From Leptospirales bacterium (GTDB lineage Bacteria; Spirochaetota; Leptospiria; Leptospirales; Leptonemataceae), in the NCBI GenBank assembly GCA_019694685.1, contig JAIBBM010000014.1:20167-84166 (forward strand): 64,000 nt of DNA. Reading direction: 5' to 3'. Shown in pieces: positions 50,985-61,790 of this stretch; the stretch's first letter is position 1; every line of letters begins with the position of its first letter. Both the position numbers and the translations under genes were made by a program. The notes under the pieces were generated by a model that was given only the letters and a program-made list of their open reading frames with translations, made no database searches and was not told the origin of the DNA.

Positions 50985-53900
50985 ATGCAAGACGTCTTCT
51001 TTTTCAACTTCTTCGTTGTTTCTATTTTGATCGGGGCAGTTTTCTATATCATCGTCGGTGGATTTCTGCTGACTATGATTCCTGAGAAGTCCACCGCCAC
51101 TCGCACTCTGGGATTTGCCTATTTATTCTCAAGCGGTCTGGCCGCTGCATACGTCTTTGGATACTCCGTCTATCATCCATTTGGTGCGTATCACAGATGG
51201 CTGAGCATTCCTTCCTTCCTTGTAACTCATCCGTTGTTTGGTCAGCTCTTCTATCACTTCCCACGCACTCGTTATCCAAAGGTGGCGCGCACAGTGCTAA
51301 CGATCCAGGTGTCGATTGGAGTGATCCTGACTGCAGCGTTTATCTATACATCCCTTTCGCGCGGAGCGGTGTATTCATTCTCCGGGCACTTCTGGGATTT
51401 TGACATGGACGACTGGAGCAAAGCGGTTGCGCTCGTTGCGCTCTTGAACCTGGTTCATCTGATTGTTGCGGCTGTCGTGCACATCATCGTGGTTCCAGAA
51501 AAACGTCTCGCGCTTGGATTGATGTTCTTCGGTTTCATGTTTGCGATTTTGATTCCTACTGTCACAAATATCATGAGTCGCGATGGTTTGTTTCCGCGCG
51601 ATCTGCATCAGACTCTTCTCGTTCTTTTGTCGATTACTGGTTTGTTTACAGTGCTGATTGTCTATTTGAATCACACCCAGGATAAGACTACATTCATGGT
51701 GAAGATCGTTGGAATCAGCCTGGTCACATTCATGGTTGTAATGGTTTTCATTACTTACTTTTCATTCCAGGACAAGGAAGATGCGTACGACGCCGTTCGC
51801 ATTGAAAGAACGTCGCGCCTTGCGATTGAGAAGAATTATCCAGTCGATGATCTAGCGTATCTTGTTTCGTATGATGCGGTTAGCGGAAAAATTGAAGTCC
51901 TTTCCGGGAAGCCGGACGCAATCGACTATTCGGACACGGAGCCGGAATTTGCAAGTGCAGTGATTTACGAACGCATTCGCAACCTCAATCAAACCGAATG
52001 GAAATCAGGTCTTGAAGAAATACTGAAAAACAGTCCGGAAGAGTTCCAGGGATACGCTGGATTCATACGGAGTCTGGCAGTGACTGCGCCGTCGGCACAG
52101 GCGGTGCTTGCTCTTGTGGACAAGGATTCTCAGCAATTCACTTACAGAAGCATCAAGATTCGCGAGCTACCGGACAAAGACTTTCGGAAACTGTTGACTG
52201 CTTACAATGATAAGTTGCCCCCGAAACTGGCCTCATTTGCAGAAGCGATTCGACGTTATCTGGCATCTCACCCTGACATGGATGGAGCAAAGTTAAAACA
52301 GGAGGTTCTTCATTTCTTCAGTCCTTTTCATCCGGAAACTACCAGACGCTACCGATCAGACGCGGCCAATCATCACTACACTGCTTTCATGAAGTTCGAT
52401 CATCAGCACAAGATTCTGTACGAAGCAGGATATCGGTACATTGACTATCGTCGTTTCATACAACCTGTTGGAGTTCGCCTGACTCTCGTGTTCATTACAG
52501 TCGTACTTACGATCATTTTCGGATTCAGACTTTTCTTCCTCGGGACTCTGGTGCGTCCGCTTCAGGCTCTTCTTTCTGGAGTACGCAAAGTAAACAAAGG
52601 CAACCTGGCAGTACACGTTCCGGTTGGTGTGGCGGACGAAATTGGATTTCTAACAGAGTCTTTCAACGGGATGGTTTCTTCTATTAGAATTGCGCGCGAA
52701 AAGTTGGAACGTCATGCAGATGAGCTGGAAGTAAAAGTGCGTGAAAGAACCGCGGAACTCACAGAAACACTGCAGACTGTTCAGGATCTAAAAAGCCAGC
52801 AGGACGGAGACTATTTCCTTACTTCTTTGTTGATCAAACCGCTGGCTAGAAACACCGCTCGAAGTGAAACAGTTCACGTTGAATTTCTCATGGAGCAGAA
52901 GAAGAAATTTGAATTCAGAAAGTGGAAAGAGGAAATCGGAGGAGATTTCTGCAGTGCGCATACTGTGGAACTTGCCGGCAAACGTTATACGGTATTGGTG
53001 AACGCAGATGCTATGGGGAAATCCATTCAGGGCGCCGGTGGTGCTCTGGTACTGGGGGCAGTTTTCGAATCCATTATGGAGCGAACTCGTTCTATTCCTT
53101 CTTTCCGTGATCAATCTCCAGAAAGATGGCTGAAGAATGCGTTTCAGGAATTGCATGGCATTTTTGAAAGTTTTGACGGAAGCATGCTCGTCTCCATGGT
53201 GCTTGGTTTACTGGATGATGAAAGTGGTTTGCTGTACTACGTGAACGTGGAGCATCCCTGGACTGTTCTGTATCGTGGTGGCAAAGCAAGCTTCATTGAA
53301 ACAGAGCATCAGTTTCGCAAGCTTGGTGTGGCGGGCGTAGAAGGTCAGATTCGCGTACAGACATTCCAGATGGAACCAGACGACGTTTTGATTCTCGGTT
53401 CAGACGGACGCGACGACATTCTCCTGGGTACTTCTGAATCCGGAGAAAGAATCATCAATGAAGATGAGCATTTATTTCTCAAGATGGTAGAAGCAGCCCA
53501 GGGTCGCCTTCCTGAAATTCGCTCTCACCTGGAAGAACAGGGCCCACTTACGGATGATCTTTCTTTGATTCGCGTTGCCTATCGTTCGCATGAAGAGGAC
53601 CAGGCACCGGACAGAGAAGATGCTATGACTGCCTATCGCGAGAAAGCTCGCCAGCTTATGGAAGAAAATAAATTCGCGGAGGCCGCAGTCGCTCTCGGAG
53701 ATGCACTGCAGCTGGATCCGCGTAGTCTCAAAACAATCCGTATGATGGTCCGGTTGTTCCTCGATCAAAAAGACTATGATCGCGCTTTCGCGCAGGTGGA
53801 AGACTACATTTATCTGCGTCCTCTGGATACAGACATGATCTATCTGGCAAGCTACCTCTGCAAGAAGCTCAAGAAGCTGCGTGATGCGGCAGAATTTGGA

Positions 53901-54077
53901 GAGAGAGTGCGGCTGCGTGCGCCTGACATGGTGCGCAATCTACTCAACCTGTCTGAAGTGTACGCGAGGCTTGGGAATAAGGATCGCTCTGCGAAGATAT
54001 TGCGAGAGGTGTACAAGCTCGAGCCGGATAACAAGAAAGCAGACAAGTTGCGCAAGCTTCTGGAAACAGCGGCGTAG
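50985..54077 (+). CDS. membrane SpoIIE-type protein phosphatase with 7-8 membrane helices, HAMP and TPR domains
   Basis: 1030 residues. The N-terminal 260 residues hold about eight membrane helices, followed by a long periplasmic region (about 265-500) with a further helix near 505-525. A HAMP domain (about 526-580) and coiled-coil come next. The phosphatase domain (about 625-855) has GGDFCSAHTVEL, NADAMGKSIQGAGG and GSDGRDDILL, giving the metal aspartates. TPR units fill the last 170 residues (EENKFAEAAVALGDALQLDPRS; LLNLSEVYARLGNKDRSAKILREVY). The core is close to the protein at 34452, but the sensor part is different. A ribosome-binding site (GAGGAG) precedes the ATG. Confidence 0.92.
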   Translation: MQDVFFFNFFVVSILIGAVFYIIVGGFLLTMIPEKSTATRTLGFAYLFSSGLAAAYVFGYSVYHPFGAYHRWLSIPSFLVTHPLFGQLFYHFPRTRYPKVARTVLTIQVSIGVILTAAFIYTSLSRGAVYSFSGHFWDFDMDDWSKAVALVALLNLVHLIVAAVVHIIVVPEKRLALGLMFFGFMFAILIPTVTNIMSRDGLFPRDLHQTLLVLLSITGLFTVLIVYLNHTQDKTTFMVKIVGISLVTFMVVMVFITYFSFQDKEDAYDAVRIERTSRLAIEKNYPVDDLAYLVSYDAVSGKIEVLSGKPDAIDYSDTEPEFASAVIYERIRNLNQTEWKSGLEEILKNSPEEFQGYAGFIRSLAVTAPSAQAVLALVDKDSQQFTYRSIKIRELPDKDFRKLLTAYNDKLPPKLASFAEAIRRYLASHPDMDGAKLKQEVLHFFSPFHPETTRRYRSDAANHHYTAFMKFDHQHKILYEAGYRYIDYRRFIQPVGVRLTLVFITVVLTIIFGFRLFFLGTLVRPLQALLSGVRKVNKGNLAVHVPVGVADEIGFLTESFNGMVSSIRIAREKLERHADELEVKVRERTAELTETLQTVQDLKSQQDGDYFLTSLLIKPLARNTARSETVHVEFLMEQKKKFEFRKWKEEIGGDFCSAHTVELAGKRYTVLVNADAMGKSIQGAGGALVLGAVFESIMERTRSIPSFRDQSPERWLKNAFQELHGIFESFDGSMLVSMVLGLLDDESGLLYYVNVEHPWTVLYRGGKASFIETEHQFRKLGVAGVEGQIRVQTFQMEPDDVLILGSDGRDDILLGTSESGERIINEDEHLFLKMVEAAQGRLPEIRSHLEEQGPLTDDLSLIRVAYRSHEEDQAPDREDAMTAYREKARQLMEENKFAEAAVALGDALQLDPRSLKTIRMMVRLFLDQKDYDRAFAQVEDYIYLRPLDTDMIYLASYLCKKLKKLRDAAEFGERVRLRAPDMVRNLLNLSEVYARLGNKDRSAKILREVYKLEPDNKKADKLRKLLETAA

Positions 54078-54084
54078 CGCGGAA

Positions 54085-54867
54085 CTATCCGCGCTTCTTT
54101 TCGTTGTCGTCTAACGTCTCAAGCATGACTTTCATTGGTCTTTCAATGACGGTCCTTACATGTGCCGATAGCTGCTCTTGATCCATCTTGCCAGATTCTT
54201 CCGGAGAGATGGGATCGTGCACTTCCACCTGGACCAGTCCAGGATAAATTCTCTGCACCCATACTTTTTGCTTCGCGGGCATAATGTGGTGCGCGCCCCA
54301 GATGGTAATGGGCTGGATGGTTACGTTTGCCTTCTTTGCCAGTACGAATGCGCCCTTTTTAAAGGGGAGCATTCCCTCGTGCGGATTTTCGCTTCTGGTT
54401 CCTTCCGGGAAAATGATTACGGAAGCGCCGCCCTGGATTCTGTCTGCCGCCTGGAAGAGAGATTCCATTGCCTTCTTGCGATCTCCCCTTTCTACCGGAA
54501 TGTATCCTGCTCCCGTCATGCCCCAGCCAACAAAAGGAATTTTGAAAAGGGACGCTTTTGCCATCCAACGGAATTCAGTGTCGAGGAATGAGTAGAATAC
54601 AGCAATGTCGAACATGCTCTGGTGATTGGCCAGGTAAATGACCGGACCGCCGCGGTAGAGTTTCTCTTTGTTTTTCACCTGGATGGTCATCCGTGAAAGA
54701 AAAGCGAGACTCTTCCCCCACATGCGTGCACCAAAGTGTACTGCTTTTCTGGCGCGGAAAAGAGCGAATGGCATAACGGATATACCAAAGAACAGTGTTA
54801 CCGTCAGCAGGATGGCCCACAGCACAACAGAGTAGATGAGGTTAAAGACGTTAGGCGTTTTGATCAT
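54085..54867 (-). CDS. plsC: 1-acyl-sn-glycerol-3-phosphate acyltransferase
   Basis: 260 residues. PlsC makes phosphatidate in membrane lipid synthesis. The motifs are complete: LANHQSMFD (HxxxxD, near residue 81), FPEGTRSENPHEG near 155, and KKANVTIQPITIWGAH. Two hydrophobic segments at the N-terminus (about 8-40) anchor it to the inner membrane. It ends 7 nt from the end of the convergent phosphatase gene. Confidence 0.92.
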   Translation of the reverse strand: MIKTPNVFNLIYSVVLWAILLTVTLFFGISVMPFALFRARKAVHFGARMWGKSLAFLSRMTIQVKNKEKLYRGGPVIYLANHQSMFDIAVFYSFLDTEFRWMAKASLFKIPFVGWGMTGAGYIPVERGDRKKAMESLFQAADRIQGGASVIIFPEGTRSENPHEGMLPFKKGAFVLAKKANVTIQPITIWGAHHIMPAKQKVWVQRIYPGLVQVEVHDPISPEESGKMDQEQLSAHVRTVIERPMKVMLETLDDNEKKRG

Positions 54868-54903
54868 CTTGAAGTGTGATCTTCGCGCGACGGGAACTCC
54901 TGG

Positions 54904-55917
54904 TCAATCCGAAAACGGTGATTGTGTTGTTTCAATCCGTTCTAGCTGTTCTACCAGATCGTCGATTTGTGTGGCCCAGTATTGTTCCGTGCCGAATGCC
55001 GGAAATGCTCCAGGGAAAGAAGGGTCTTCCCATCTTCGGGCGATCCAGGCGCTGAAATGAATGTACCGGAGTGCGCGGAGATGTTCTACCAGCTTGAGAC
55101 TGCGACGATCGAATGTCCGCATCTGCTCGTAGCCGTTCACAATAGCCTCAAGTTCTTCCGAATCGGAAGCAAGCAGCCACAGATCCTGAACAGGTGGCCC
55201 ACTGACCATGTCATCAAAGTCAATCAGAAATGGTCCGGCGTTGCTCCACAGTATGTTGCCGCCGTGGCAGTCTCCGTGCAGCCTGATTTCTTCTAGTGCC
55301 GGCAGGAATTCATTGGGAGCGGAAAGCTCTTCTCTCAAGTTTGCGGTGTGCTCGCAAATATCTTCCACCAATTGCGCATAACGTTCTTCCATGTGCTCCG
55401 GTATGGATTCCGATTCAAGTAGATAGTCCAGGTTTTGAAGTCCGTATGTTTCTTCGTTCAGTTTAATTCTGTGAACTGATTTTGATGCAGCCCCAACGTT
55501 ATGCACCCTTGCCAGGAGTCTGCCCAGTTGTTCTCTTTCTGTGCCTCCCAGTTCATCTAACTGACGGCCGCCCACTCTTTCAAAAAGAGAAAAGAAGATG
55601 CCACTTTCTGTTTTGCCCAGTGTGCTGCCGCCGGGGAGCGCTATAGGCGGCGCGCACGGGATTTCCTGGGCTCGTAAATCTGAAATGAATTGGTGCTCTT
55701 CGAGGATTTGCTCTCTTGTCCAGCGGCCTGGTCTGTAGAACTTCGCAATTCGGAATCGTTCTGATTTGTTTTCGCTTTCAATGTCGATTTCTACTTCGTA
55801 AACTCGATTCTCCAGGGAGTTTCGCTGCAGACATCTACCTGTAACGGGAAGGCCGGCTGCTTCCACAGATGCAAGTATGGATTCAGGAGTCAGGCTGTAG
55901 AAAGATTCTCCTTCCAT
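54904..55917 (-). CDS. srkA: stress response serine/threonine kinase SrkA (YihE) family
   Basis: 337 residues from the ATG at 55917. An upstream start at 55956 is possible, but the conserved sequence (YSLTPESILASVEAAGL) starts here. The aminoglycoside-phosphotransferase-like kinase fold is seen: RNSLENRVYEVE, RIAKFYRPGRWTREQILEEHQF (ATP-binding lysine), the catalytic HGDCHGGNILW near residue 235 and LIDFDDMVSGPPVQDLWLL (metal Asp). SrkA kinases help survival under envelope or thiol stress. The divergent gene on the plus strand is a DsbA-like thiol protein, a common pairing in other bacteria. Confidence 0.88.
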   Translation of the reverse strand: MEGESFYSLTPESILASVEAAGLPVTGRCLQRNSLENRVYEVEIDIESENKSERFRIAKFYRPGRWTREQILEEHQFISDLRAQEIPCAPPIALPGGSTLGKTESGIFFSLFERVGGRQLDELGGTEREQLGRLLARVHNVGAASKSVHRIKLNEETYGLQNLDYLLESESIPEHMEERYAQLVEDICEHTANLREELSAPNEFLPALEEIRLHGDCHGGNILWSNAGPFLIDFDDMVSGPPVQDLWLLASDSEELEAIVNGYEQMRTFDRRSLKLVEHLRALRYIHFSAWIARRWEDPSFPGAFPAFGTEQYWATQIDDLVEQLERIETTQSPFSD

Positions 55918-55997
55918 GGTGTCAGATTGATGACGCAGTCCTGGCGGGCTTTCCAAATCCGATTGACCTCCTGGAAAAAAACAGGCATTCTGTATTT

Positions 55998-56684
55998 ATG
56001 AACGAACCGTCGCAGCTGCTCTATTTTGGAGATCCGATGTGCTCCTGGTGTTACGGATTTGCTCCCGTTCTATTGCGACTCAAAGAAGATCTGGAGGGAA
56101 GACTTCCGATTCATTGCGTGCTGGGCGGACTTCGCCCGGGCCCTCATGCGGAGAAAATGGACGAAAAATTAAAACGATTTCTCCGCCATCACTGGGAAGA
56201 AGTCCATCGCACTACGGGTCAGGAGTTCGGGTATAAGATCTTTGATCGCGACGATTTTGTATACGACACGGAACCTTCCTGTCGCGCGGTGGCGATTGTG
56301 CGAAAGCTGAAGCCAGACGCTGTGATCGACTTTTTCGCACAGGTGCAAACAGCCTTTTACAGAGATAGCAAAGATACCACCATGCTTGAGACCTACATCC
56401 CTCTGGCTGCGGAGATCGGAGTTTCGCCTGAGGAATTTACTGCGCTCTGGAACAGTGAAGACATGAAAGCGGAGACCTGGAAGGATTTTGAATTCGCAGC
56501 GTCTGCGGGCGTTCGCGGTTTTCCAACTCTCATCTATATCGGGGAGGGAAGAGGGCAGATCATTTGCAGAGGATATCTTCCATATGAAGATGTGCGAGAG
56601 AGGGTGGAGACAGTTTTGACTGCGCGAAAGCCTGTACTCGCTCCCACGCAGGAAGCGTGCGATATCGAAAAAGGAATTTGTTAA
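55998..56684 (+). CDS. DsbA-family (FrnE-like) thiol protein
   Basis: 228 residues from the ATG at 55998. The thioredoxin-fold active site is FGDPMCSWCYGFAP (Cys15, Cys18). An all-helical insertion follows (about 50-170), and the cis-proline loop is AASAGVRGFPTLIYIGEG. It has no signal peptide, so it should work in the cytoplasm like FrnE-type isomerases. An upstream extension in the same frame overlaps the srkA gene and is rejected. The end has a Cys pair-like tail (EACDIEKGIC). Confidence 0.87.
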   Translation: MNEPSQLLYFGDPMCSWCYGFAPVLLRLKEDLEGRLPIHCVLGGLRPGPHAEKMDEKLKRFLRHHWEEVHRTTGQEFGYKIFDRDDFVYDTEPSCRAVAIVRKLKPDAVIDFFAQVQTAFYRDSKDTTMLETYIPLAAEIGVSPEEFTALWNSEDMKAETWKDFEFAASAGVRGFPTLIYIGEGRGQIICRGYLPYEDVRERVETVLTARKPVLAPTQEACDIEKGIC

Positions 56685-56691
56685 CCCGGCA

Positions 56692-57156
56692 CTATCGGCG
56701 CATGTCCATCAGGAAGCCGCGAATCTCCGCGAGAGATTTCATCATAGAAAAAGCAGAGTTCTCCGGCGAAAGCATGACGAGCGCCATGCGATGCAGCTTT
56801 TCATCAATGATGCGAACGGTAGTGAGTTCGTTTTGAGCGCGAGAAAATGTAGCAGGTCTGGTTCGCTTTTCTACTTTCATTGCTTCGTCCAGAGTTTGTC
56901 TGGCAATCGCCCGCACCAGATCCTGGTAAGCAGCCAGGTTGTCTTTGGATGGATTGTCGATCAGGTCTCGTTCCGCCTGAGGCATCTGAGACCACAGATT
57001 CTGCAGCGAAGCTCTTTCCGGAGTGCTCGCGGGCAACACTTCCGTCAGCAAATCGAGGAAGCTGTTTTTCTCTGCAGTCGTCGATTCGCCTGTGCTTGTG
57101 CGCGCGGAGCCGGCCGCTCGCCCTTTGAGGGATCCGGTTTGAATGCCTACTTTCAC
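56692..57156 (-). CDS. YaaR-like (DUF327) family protein
   Basis: 154 residues, almost all helical after a Ser/Thr-rich N-terminus of about 30 residues. [41 protein letters not shown] and a long helix with [20 protein letters not shown], then [12 protein letters not shown], follow the DUF327/YaaR pattern known from firmicutes and spirochaetes. The function is unknown. It is convergent with the DsbA-like gene, 7 nt apart, and divergent from the oxidoreductase gene. Confidence 0.65.
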   Translation of the reverse strand: MKVGIQTGSLKGRAAGSARTSTGESTTAEKNSFLDLLTEVLPASTPERASLQNLWSQMPQAERDLIDNPSKDNLAAYQDLVRAIARQTLDEAMKVEKRTRPATFSRAQNELTTVRIIDEKLHRMALVMLSPENSAFSMMKSLAEIRGFLMDMRR

Positions 57157-57245
57157 TGGTTCGAAGATCGGCAGAATTGCTCGAATGCAGTAGAACTTTT
57201 CTGCTTTTGGATGGACACTCCGGCCGCCGAGTTTGGACTCTGCCG

Positions 57246-58940
57246 ATGGAAAATGCGAATTTAGAATTCGACTACGTAATCATTGGTTCGGGTTTTGGAG
57301 GAAGCGTTTCCGCGATGCGACTGGCCCAGAAGGGCTACTCTGTGGCGGTGCTCGAAGCGGGCAAGCGCTGGGAAGGCAAAGACTTCCCCAAAACAAACTG
57401 GAGCCTTCGCAAATTCCTCTGGATGCCCAAAGCGTTCTGCTACGGAATCCAGCGCATCAATGTTCTCAACGACGTCATGATCCTGAGCGGCGCCGGAGTC
57501 GGCGGAGGCAGTCTGGTGTATGCCAACACTCTATATGTGCCCAAGAAGGAAGTCTTCGAATATCCTTTGATGAAGAAGATGGGCGGGCAGCGTCACATGT
57601 TGCCATTCTTTCAAATCGCACAAAAGATGCTCGGAGTGATCACCAATCCTGCGCTCACAGAAGTGGACGAACTCATGAAGCAGACTGCGGCGGAGCTTGG
57701 AAAAGGAGATACGTTTACACCCACTCCTGTTGGAATTTACTTCGGGGAAGCGGGCAAGACTGTGAAGGATCCGTATTTTGGCGGAGAAGGCCCGGATCGC
57801 ACTGGCTGCAATTTCTGCGGTGGATGCATGGTCGGCTGTAGATTCGACGCGAAGAACACTCTGGATAAGAACTATTTATATTTCGCAGAGAAGCTGGGCG
57901 TAAAAGTATTCCCGGAAACAAAAGCAGTAGATATCATTCCGCTTTCTGCGGATGGATCTGCCGGTTACGAAATTCGCACAAAGCGCACGACTGGATTCTT
58001 TGGACTCCCCAATCGCACATTTCGCGCAAAGGGAATCGTGTTCTCTGCAGGCGTTCTTGGAACCATGAAACTTCTTTTGACCATGCAGGAAACCGGCCGC
58101 CTCACTCGCCTTTCGGGTAGAGTGGGCCATATGGTTCGCACAAACAGCGAGGCGATCGTAGGAGCAACTTCGCTTTCTTCGAAAGTGGATTACTCAAAGG
58201 GAATTGCGATCACGTCGAGCGTTCATCCGGAAGAGCACACTCACATCGAACCTGTGCGCTATTCTCGCGGTTCGGATGCGATGGGATCTCTTGCAAGTGT
58301 ACTGACAGACGGAGGTGGAAAGATTCCACGCCAGATTCGTTTTCTTGGAAACGTGATTCGCCATCCAATTCAGTTTCTGCGAACCATCCATCCAATCGGA
58401 TTTGCAAAGAAGTCCATCATTCTTCTGGTCATGCAGACTCTCGACAATCACATTCATATTGTGAACAAACGTCGTTTGATCTGGCCTTTCAGCAAGAGCC
58501 TTTCTTCTGAACAGGAAGACGCGCATGATCGTAAGATTCCTACATACATTCCAATGGCCAATGAGTTTGCGCGTCGTCTCGCAAAGAGAATTGGAGGAAT
58601 CCCCCGCAGTTCTTACAATGAAGTACTTTTGAACATTCCAACCACTGCTCATATACTCGGTGGTGCATGCATGGGAGAAACTCCGGAAGACGGCGTGGTA
58701 GATACACAGAATCGTGTGTTCGGTTATCAGAACATGCTTGTATGCGATGGCTCTATGGTTCCAGTGAATCTTGGTGTAAATCCAAGTTTGACCATCACTG
58801 CGTTCACAGAGCGCGCGATGAGTTTCATTCCGCCTAAGGAAAAATCGGTGCAGGCGTTCAAGTTTGAGAAGAAGTGGGGAATCACATCGCGTCTGACAGA
58901 AAACGTGAAGAAGGGCGGATTTCGACTCAAGTTCTGGTAA
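57246..58940 (+). CDS. GMC-family oxidoreductase (cholesterol-oxidase-like)
   Basis: 564 residues from the ATG at 57246. The FAD-binding motif is [22 protein letters not shown] (residues 9-30), followed by [25 protein letters not shown] and the C-terminal [32 protein letters not shown] (FAD site 2) place it in the GMC/cholesterol oxidase group. Near residue 187 a cysteine-rich block, [11 protein letters not shown], is present. Close relatives in actinobacteria have a similar CxxCxxCxxxC, possibly an iron-sulfur site. The substrate, a sterol or other alcohol, is not known. No signal peptide or membrane helix was found. Confidence 0.87.
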   Translation: MENANLEFDYVIIGSGFGGSVSAMRLAQKGYSVAVLEAGKRWEGKDFPKTNWSLRKFLWMPKAFCYGIQRINVLNDVMILSGAGVGGGSLVYANTLYVPKKEVFEYPLMKKMGGQRHMLPFFQIAQKMLGVITNPALTEVDELMKQTAAELGKGDTFTPTPVGIYFGEAGKTVKDPYFGGEGPDRTGCNFCGGCMVGCRFDAKNTLDKNYLYFAEKLGVKVFPETKAVDIIPLSADGSAGYEIRTKRTTGFFGLPNRTFRAKGIVFSAGVLGTMKLLLTMQETGRLTRLSGRVGHMVRTNSEAIVGATSLSSKVDYSKGIAITSSVHPEEHTHIEPVRYSRGSDAMGSLASVLTDGGGKIPRQIRFLGNVIRHPIQFLRTIHPIGFAKKSIILLVMQTLDNHIHIVNKRRLIWPFSKSLSSEQEDAHDRKIPTYIPMANEFARRLAKRIGGIPRSSYNEVLLNIPTTAHILGGACMGETPEDGVVDTQNRVFGYQNMLVCDGSMVPVNLGVNPSLTITAFTERAMSFIPPKEKSVQAFKFEKKWGITSRLTENVKKGGFRLKFW

Positions 58941-59029
58941 CTCTACTGTTGCACGCAGTACAATTTCGCCTTTCCAGGGTTTGCGCTGGACCAGATGCGC
59001 GACTACTGATATCGTAGATTGCGAATCAC

Positions 59030-61783
59030 ATGACCCGGCATAGATGCGTTTGGATTTTCGTATTGACCTGTCTTTTTCAGACGGGCTGCGCACAGGACGC
59101 TAAAATCTTTACATTGAGCGATTGGGAATTTCGCGCAGGCGTTCCCACTCAACCCCTCGATCCACAGGGCGCAGTCTGGACGAAGACTCATCTTCCCTCT
59201 TACGGTAAGCCAGTTCAGGGCTTCGATCAATATCGCGGATGGCTTTTGTTTCGTTCGCGCCTTCCATCAGAACTCACGGCGCAAAATGGGGATCAGCTTG
59301 CTGTGGACGCTGGATTATTGTCTGATGTGGCGCGCGTATACGTAAACGATTCGCTGGCAGGCGAGTTGGGCAATGTAGATCCTTACAGCACCGGATCGAT
59401 GGTGACGTTCGTCAGAACTGTTCCGAATTCGATTCGTTTGAAATCAGATGGCAACTATCTTTACCTTGCTCTCTACACGGATGGACGTTATCCGATCTTC
59501 GCTTCTGAAAATCCAAGGGTTGGCGCTGCAGAAGATATTCTGCGAGACTACTACCAGAGCGAACTGCTGTCGATTGCTCTTCTCGGTGTCTATTTGCTTG
59601 TGGGCCTGTACTATCTATTTCTATGGAGCAGAAGAACTAAAGAAGTCTACCATCTGTTCTTTGGTCTGCTTTGTGTTTTGCTCTGTTTCTACTGGTTTTT
59701 CAGGCTGGGCAGCCGCGATGTAGTGTTTGGAAATCACGCATTGTTGCGATCGAAGGTAGAATATAGTTTACTTTTTTTAATATCTCCCATATTTTCTTTC
59801 TTTTTGTCCCAGTTTTTCCACGGCAAATACGACAGGGTCGGCTTGCTTCTGACTCCATTCTATGCTCTTCTGCTGATCGTCACTGCATTTGGATCCTATA
59901 GTGTTGCAGTGATGTGCCTCACCATATGGCAATTCTGCATCATGCCTATCATTGCTTACTATATCTTCTATATAGTGCGCGAGGTTTACAGAAGAAATCC
60001 AAGTGCATTGTATCTGGTTCCTGGTCTCGTGGCGCTGAGTCTGGGTGCTGTGCATGACATCCTGGCGATTCGAGGCTGGATATCCACTCCTATGATCGCG
60101 CGCTTTGCCTTTCCAGTTTTCATTCTGGGCGGGGCTCTGGTCCTCACTCACAGATTCGTTTTTGTTCACACGCAGGTCGAAGAGCTTCTTGGAAATGCAT
60201 ATCGCCTTGAAAATTTTCGCACTGAGCTTTTGTCTATAGAACCAGGCGCTAGCATCACAGAGCTCCTGGAAAGAATTCTTGTTGTCCTTGAGAGTTTATT
60301 CGAATGCGAGAAGTCATTCGCCATTGTTCCGGATGCCTTTGGTGCCCTTCATTTCACCCAGGAACTGCCAGAAGAAATCAGAAACCTGATTTTGAAAGGG
60401 AGTCGGTTGCATCGCCGCACAAAACTTATTTCCGCTGAGTTTTTCGAGACATACGGATCTGTTCTTCAAATGGAACTCCTGAAACTCGAGCCTTCTTCTC
60501 CAGAAGGGAAGCAGCATCTGGTCAGTCTAAGAGCCACAGAGCTTGTGTTTCAGAAAGTAGCAGAACTGGGACACAAGATTGCCATAGCACTTCCGCACGA
60601 ATCAGAAGTACTCGGGATGGTGTTTCTTGGCGCGAAGAAAAACAAAGAAAAGTATTCGGAAGCGGAATTGTCTCTCATCAAAACCTTTCAATACTCTATC
60701 ACGCAGGCCATTCGCAACAAAATGCTTTTTTCTGAGATCTCTCAACTGAAAGGAGAGGCGGAAGAACGAGTGGAGAAACTTTCCGAATACGTCATCGATC
60801 GCAGGAACTCGGTTCAGATGGAAGTGAAAGAGAAAACCATTGTCTATTCGAGTCCATCCATGGTCGACGTATACGAACAGGCAAAGAAGTACGCGGACGC
60901 AAACAAGCCAGTTCTGATTTCCGGAGAAACAGGAACGGGCAAAGAGCTCATCGCACGTGCTGTTCATCACTTCAGAAACCCGGATGCTCCTTTCATTGCG
61001 GTGAACTGCGCTGCCATTCCCGAGAATCTGTGGGAGAGTGAGGTGTTTGGGCATGCGAGAGGTGCTTTTACGAGCGCGCATGGAACCCATGCGGGTCTCA
61101 TTGAGAGAGCAAAAGGAGGAACTCTCTTTCTGGACGAAATTGGAGAAATGCCGATTTCCGTTCAGCCAAAGATGCTCCGCCTTTTACAAGAGAGAAAATT
61201 TTCCAGAGTAGGTGGAGAAGATGAACTACCTGCATCGTGTCAGTTCTTGTTTGCAACGAACAGGAGCCTTCTGGATATGCAGAGAGAAGGGAGATTTCGC
61301 GAAGACCTTTACTACAGAATCAATGTATTTCAAATTCACATTCCTCCTCTTCGCGATCGTCGTGCGGAGGTTCCAGATCTGGTGCGATTCTTCCTGGCTC
61401 AATATTCGCGCGAATTGAGAGGACGCGATACTACAGTGGAAGAGCCGGCTCTCTCCGCTCTGTGCAGGTATTCCTGGCCAGGCAACGTGCGAGAGCTTGA
61501 GAATTGCATGATTCAGGCTCTGGTTCATTGCAAGGGAGAAGTGCTGGAGGTGGAAGATCTGCCGCCTGTCATCAGGACATTCACGCAAACGCGTCTTGCG
61601 GCAGAACCGCCGGTTCAGTTCAAGACTGCAGTATCCTTTGACATGTTACTCGCCGACTATTCGCGCAAGTTGATTCTAGCAGCCATGTCCAGAGTGAAAG
61701 GGAACAAACTCCAGACTGCGAAGCTTCTTGGATTGAAACGAACCACGCTCTACAACAAAATGAAAGAGCTTGGACTGCGGTAA
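59030..61783 (+). CDS. 7TMR-DISM sigma-54-dependent transcriptional activator with GAF domain
   Basis: 917 residues. A signal peptide ending FQTGC suggests an N-terminal lipid anchor. Residues about 22-165 are a periplasmic domain with jelly-roll-like features ([28 protein letters not shown]). Seven membrane helices (about 180-375) and a coiled segment follow, then a GAF domain (about 395-575). The AAA+ domain has Walker A GETGTGKE (632-639), a GAFTSA loop (678-683; the usual GAFTGA has Gly for the Ser) and Walker B GGTLFLDE (696-703), with WPGNVREL near 816. A Fis-type HTH ends the protein ([22 protein letters not shown]). It should activate sigma-54 promoters in response to an outside ligand. 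Confidence 0.93.
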   Translation: MTRHRCVWIFVLTCLFQTGCAQDAKIFTLSDWEFRAGVPTQPLDPQGAVWTKTHLPSYGKPVQGFDQYRGWLLFRSRLPSELTAQNGDQLAVDAGLLSDVARVYVNDSLAGELGNVDPYSTGSMVTFVRTVPNSIRLKSDGNYLYLALYTDGRYPIFASENPRVGAAEDILRDYYQSELLSIALLGVYLLVGLYYLFLWSRRTKEVYHLFFGLLCVLLCFYWFFRLGSRDVVFGNHALLRSKVEYSLLFLISPIFSFFLSQFFHGKYDRVGLLLTPFYALLLIVTAFGSYSVAVMCLTIWQFCIMPIIAYYIFYIVREVYRRNPSALYLVPGLVALSLGAVHDILAIRGWISTPMIARFAFPVFILGGALVLTHRFVFVHTQVEELLGNAYRLENFRTELLSIEPGASITELLERILVVLESLFECEKSFAIVPDAFGALHFTQELPEEIRNLILKGSRLHRRTKLISAEFFETYGSVLQMELLKLEPSSPEGKQHLVSLRATELVFQKVAELGHKIAIALPHESEVLGMVFLGAKKNKEKYSEAELSLIKTFQYSITQAIRNKMLFSEISQLKGEAEERVEKLSEYVIDRRNSVQMEVKEKTIVYSSPSMVDVYEQAKKYADANKPVLISGETGTGKELIARAVHHFRNPDAPFIAVNCAAIPENLWESEVFGHARGAFTSAHGTHAGLIERAKGGTLFLDEIGEMPISVQPKMLRLLQERKFSRVGGEDELPASCQFLFATNRSLLDMQREGRFREDLYYRINVFQIHIPPLRDRRAEVPDLVRFFLAQYSRELRGRDTTVEEPALSALCRYSWPGNVRELENCMIQALVHCKGEVLEVEDLPPVIRTFTQTRLAAEPPVQFKTAVSFDMLLADYSRKLILAAMSRVKGNKLQTAKLLGLKRTTLYNKMKELGLR

Positions 61784-61790
61784 TCGCGAA

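Noticed and set aside
41053..54110. A shared CTAACG word in several intergenic regions as a repeat family
   Set aside because: The flanks differ between sites and one lies inside the plsC coding sequence, so it is not a consistent element.
58194..59093. 299-codon minus-strand frame opposite the GMC oxidoreductase
   Set aside because: It is the antisense of a well-supported gene and extends over the start of the next one. No motif was seen.
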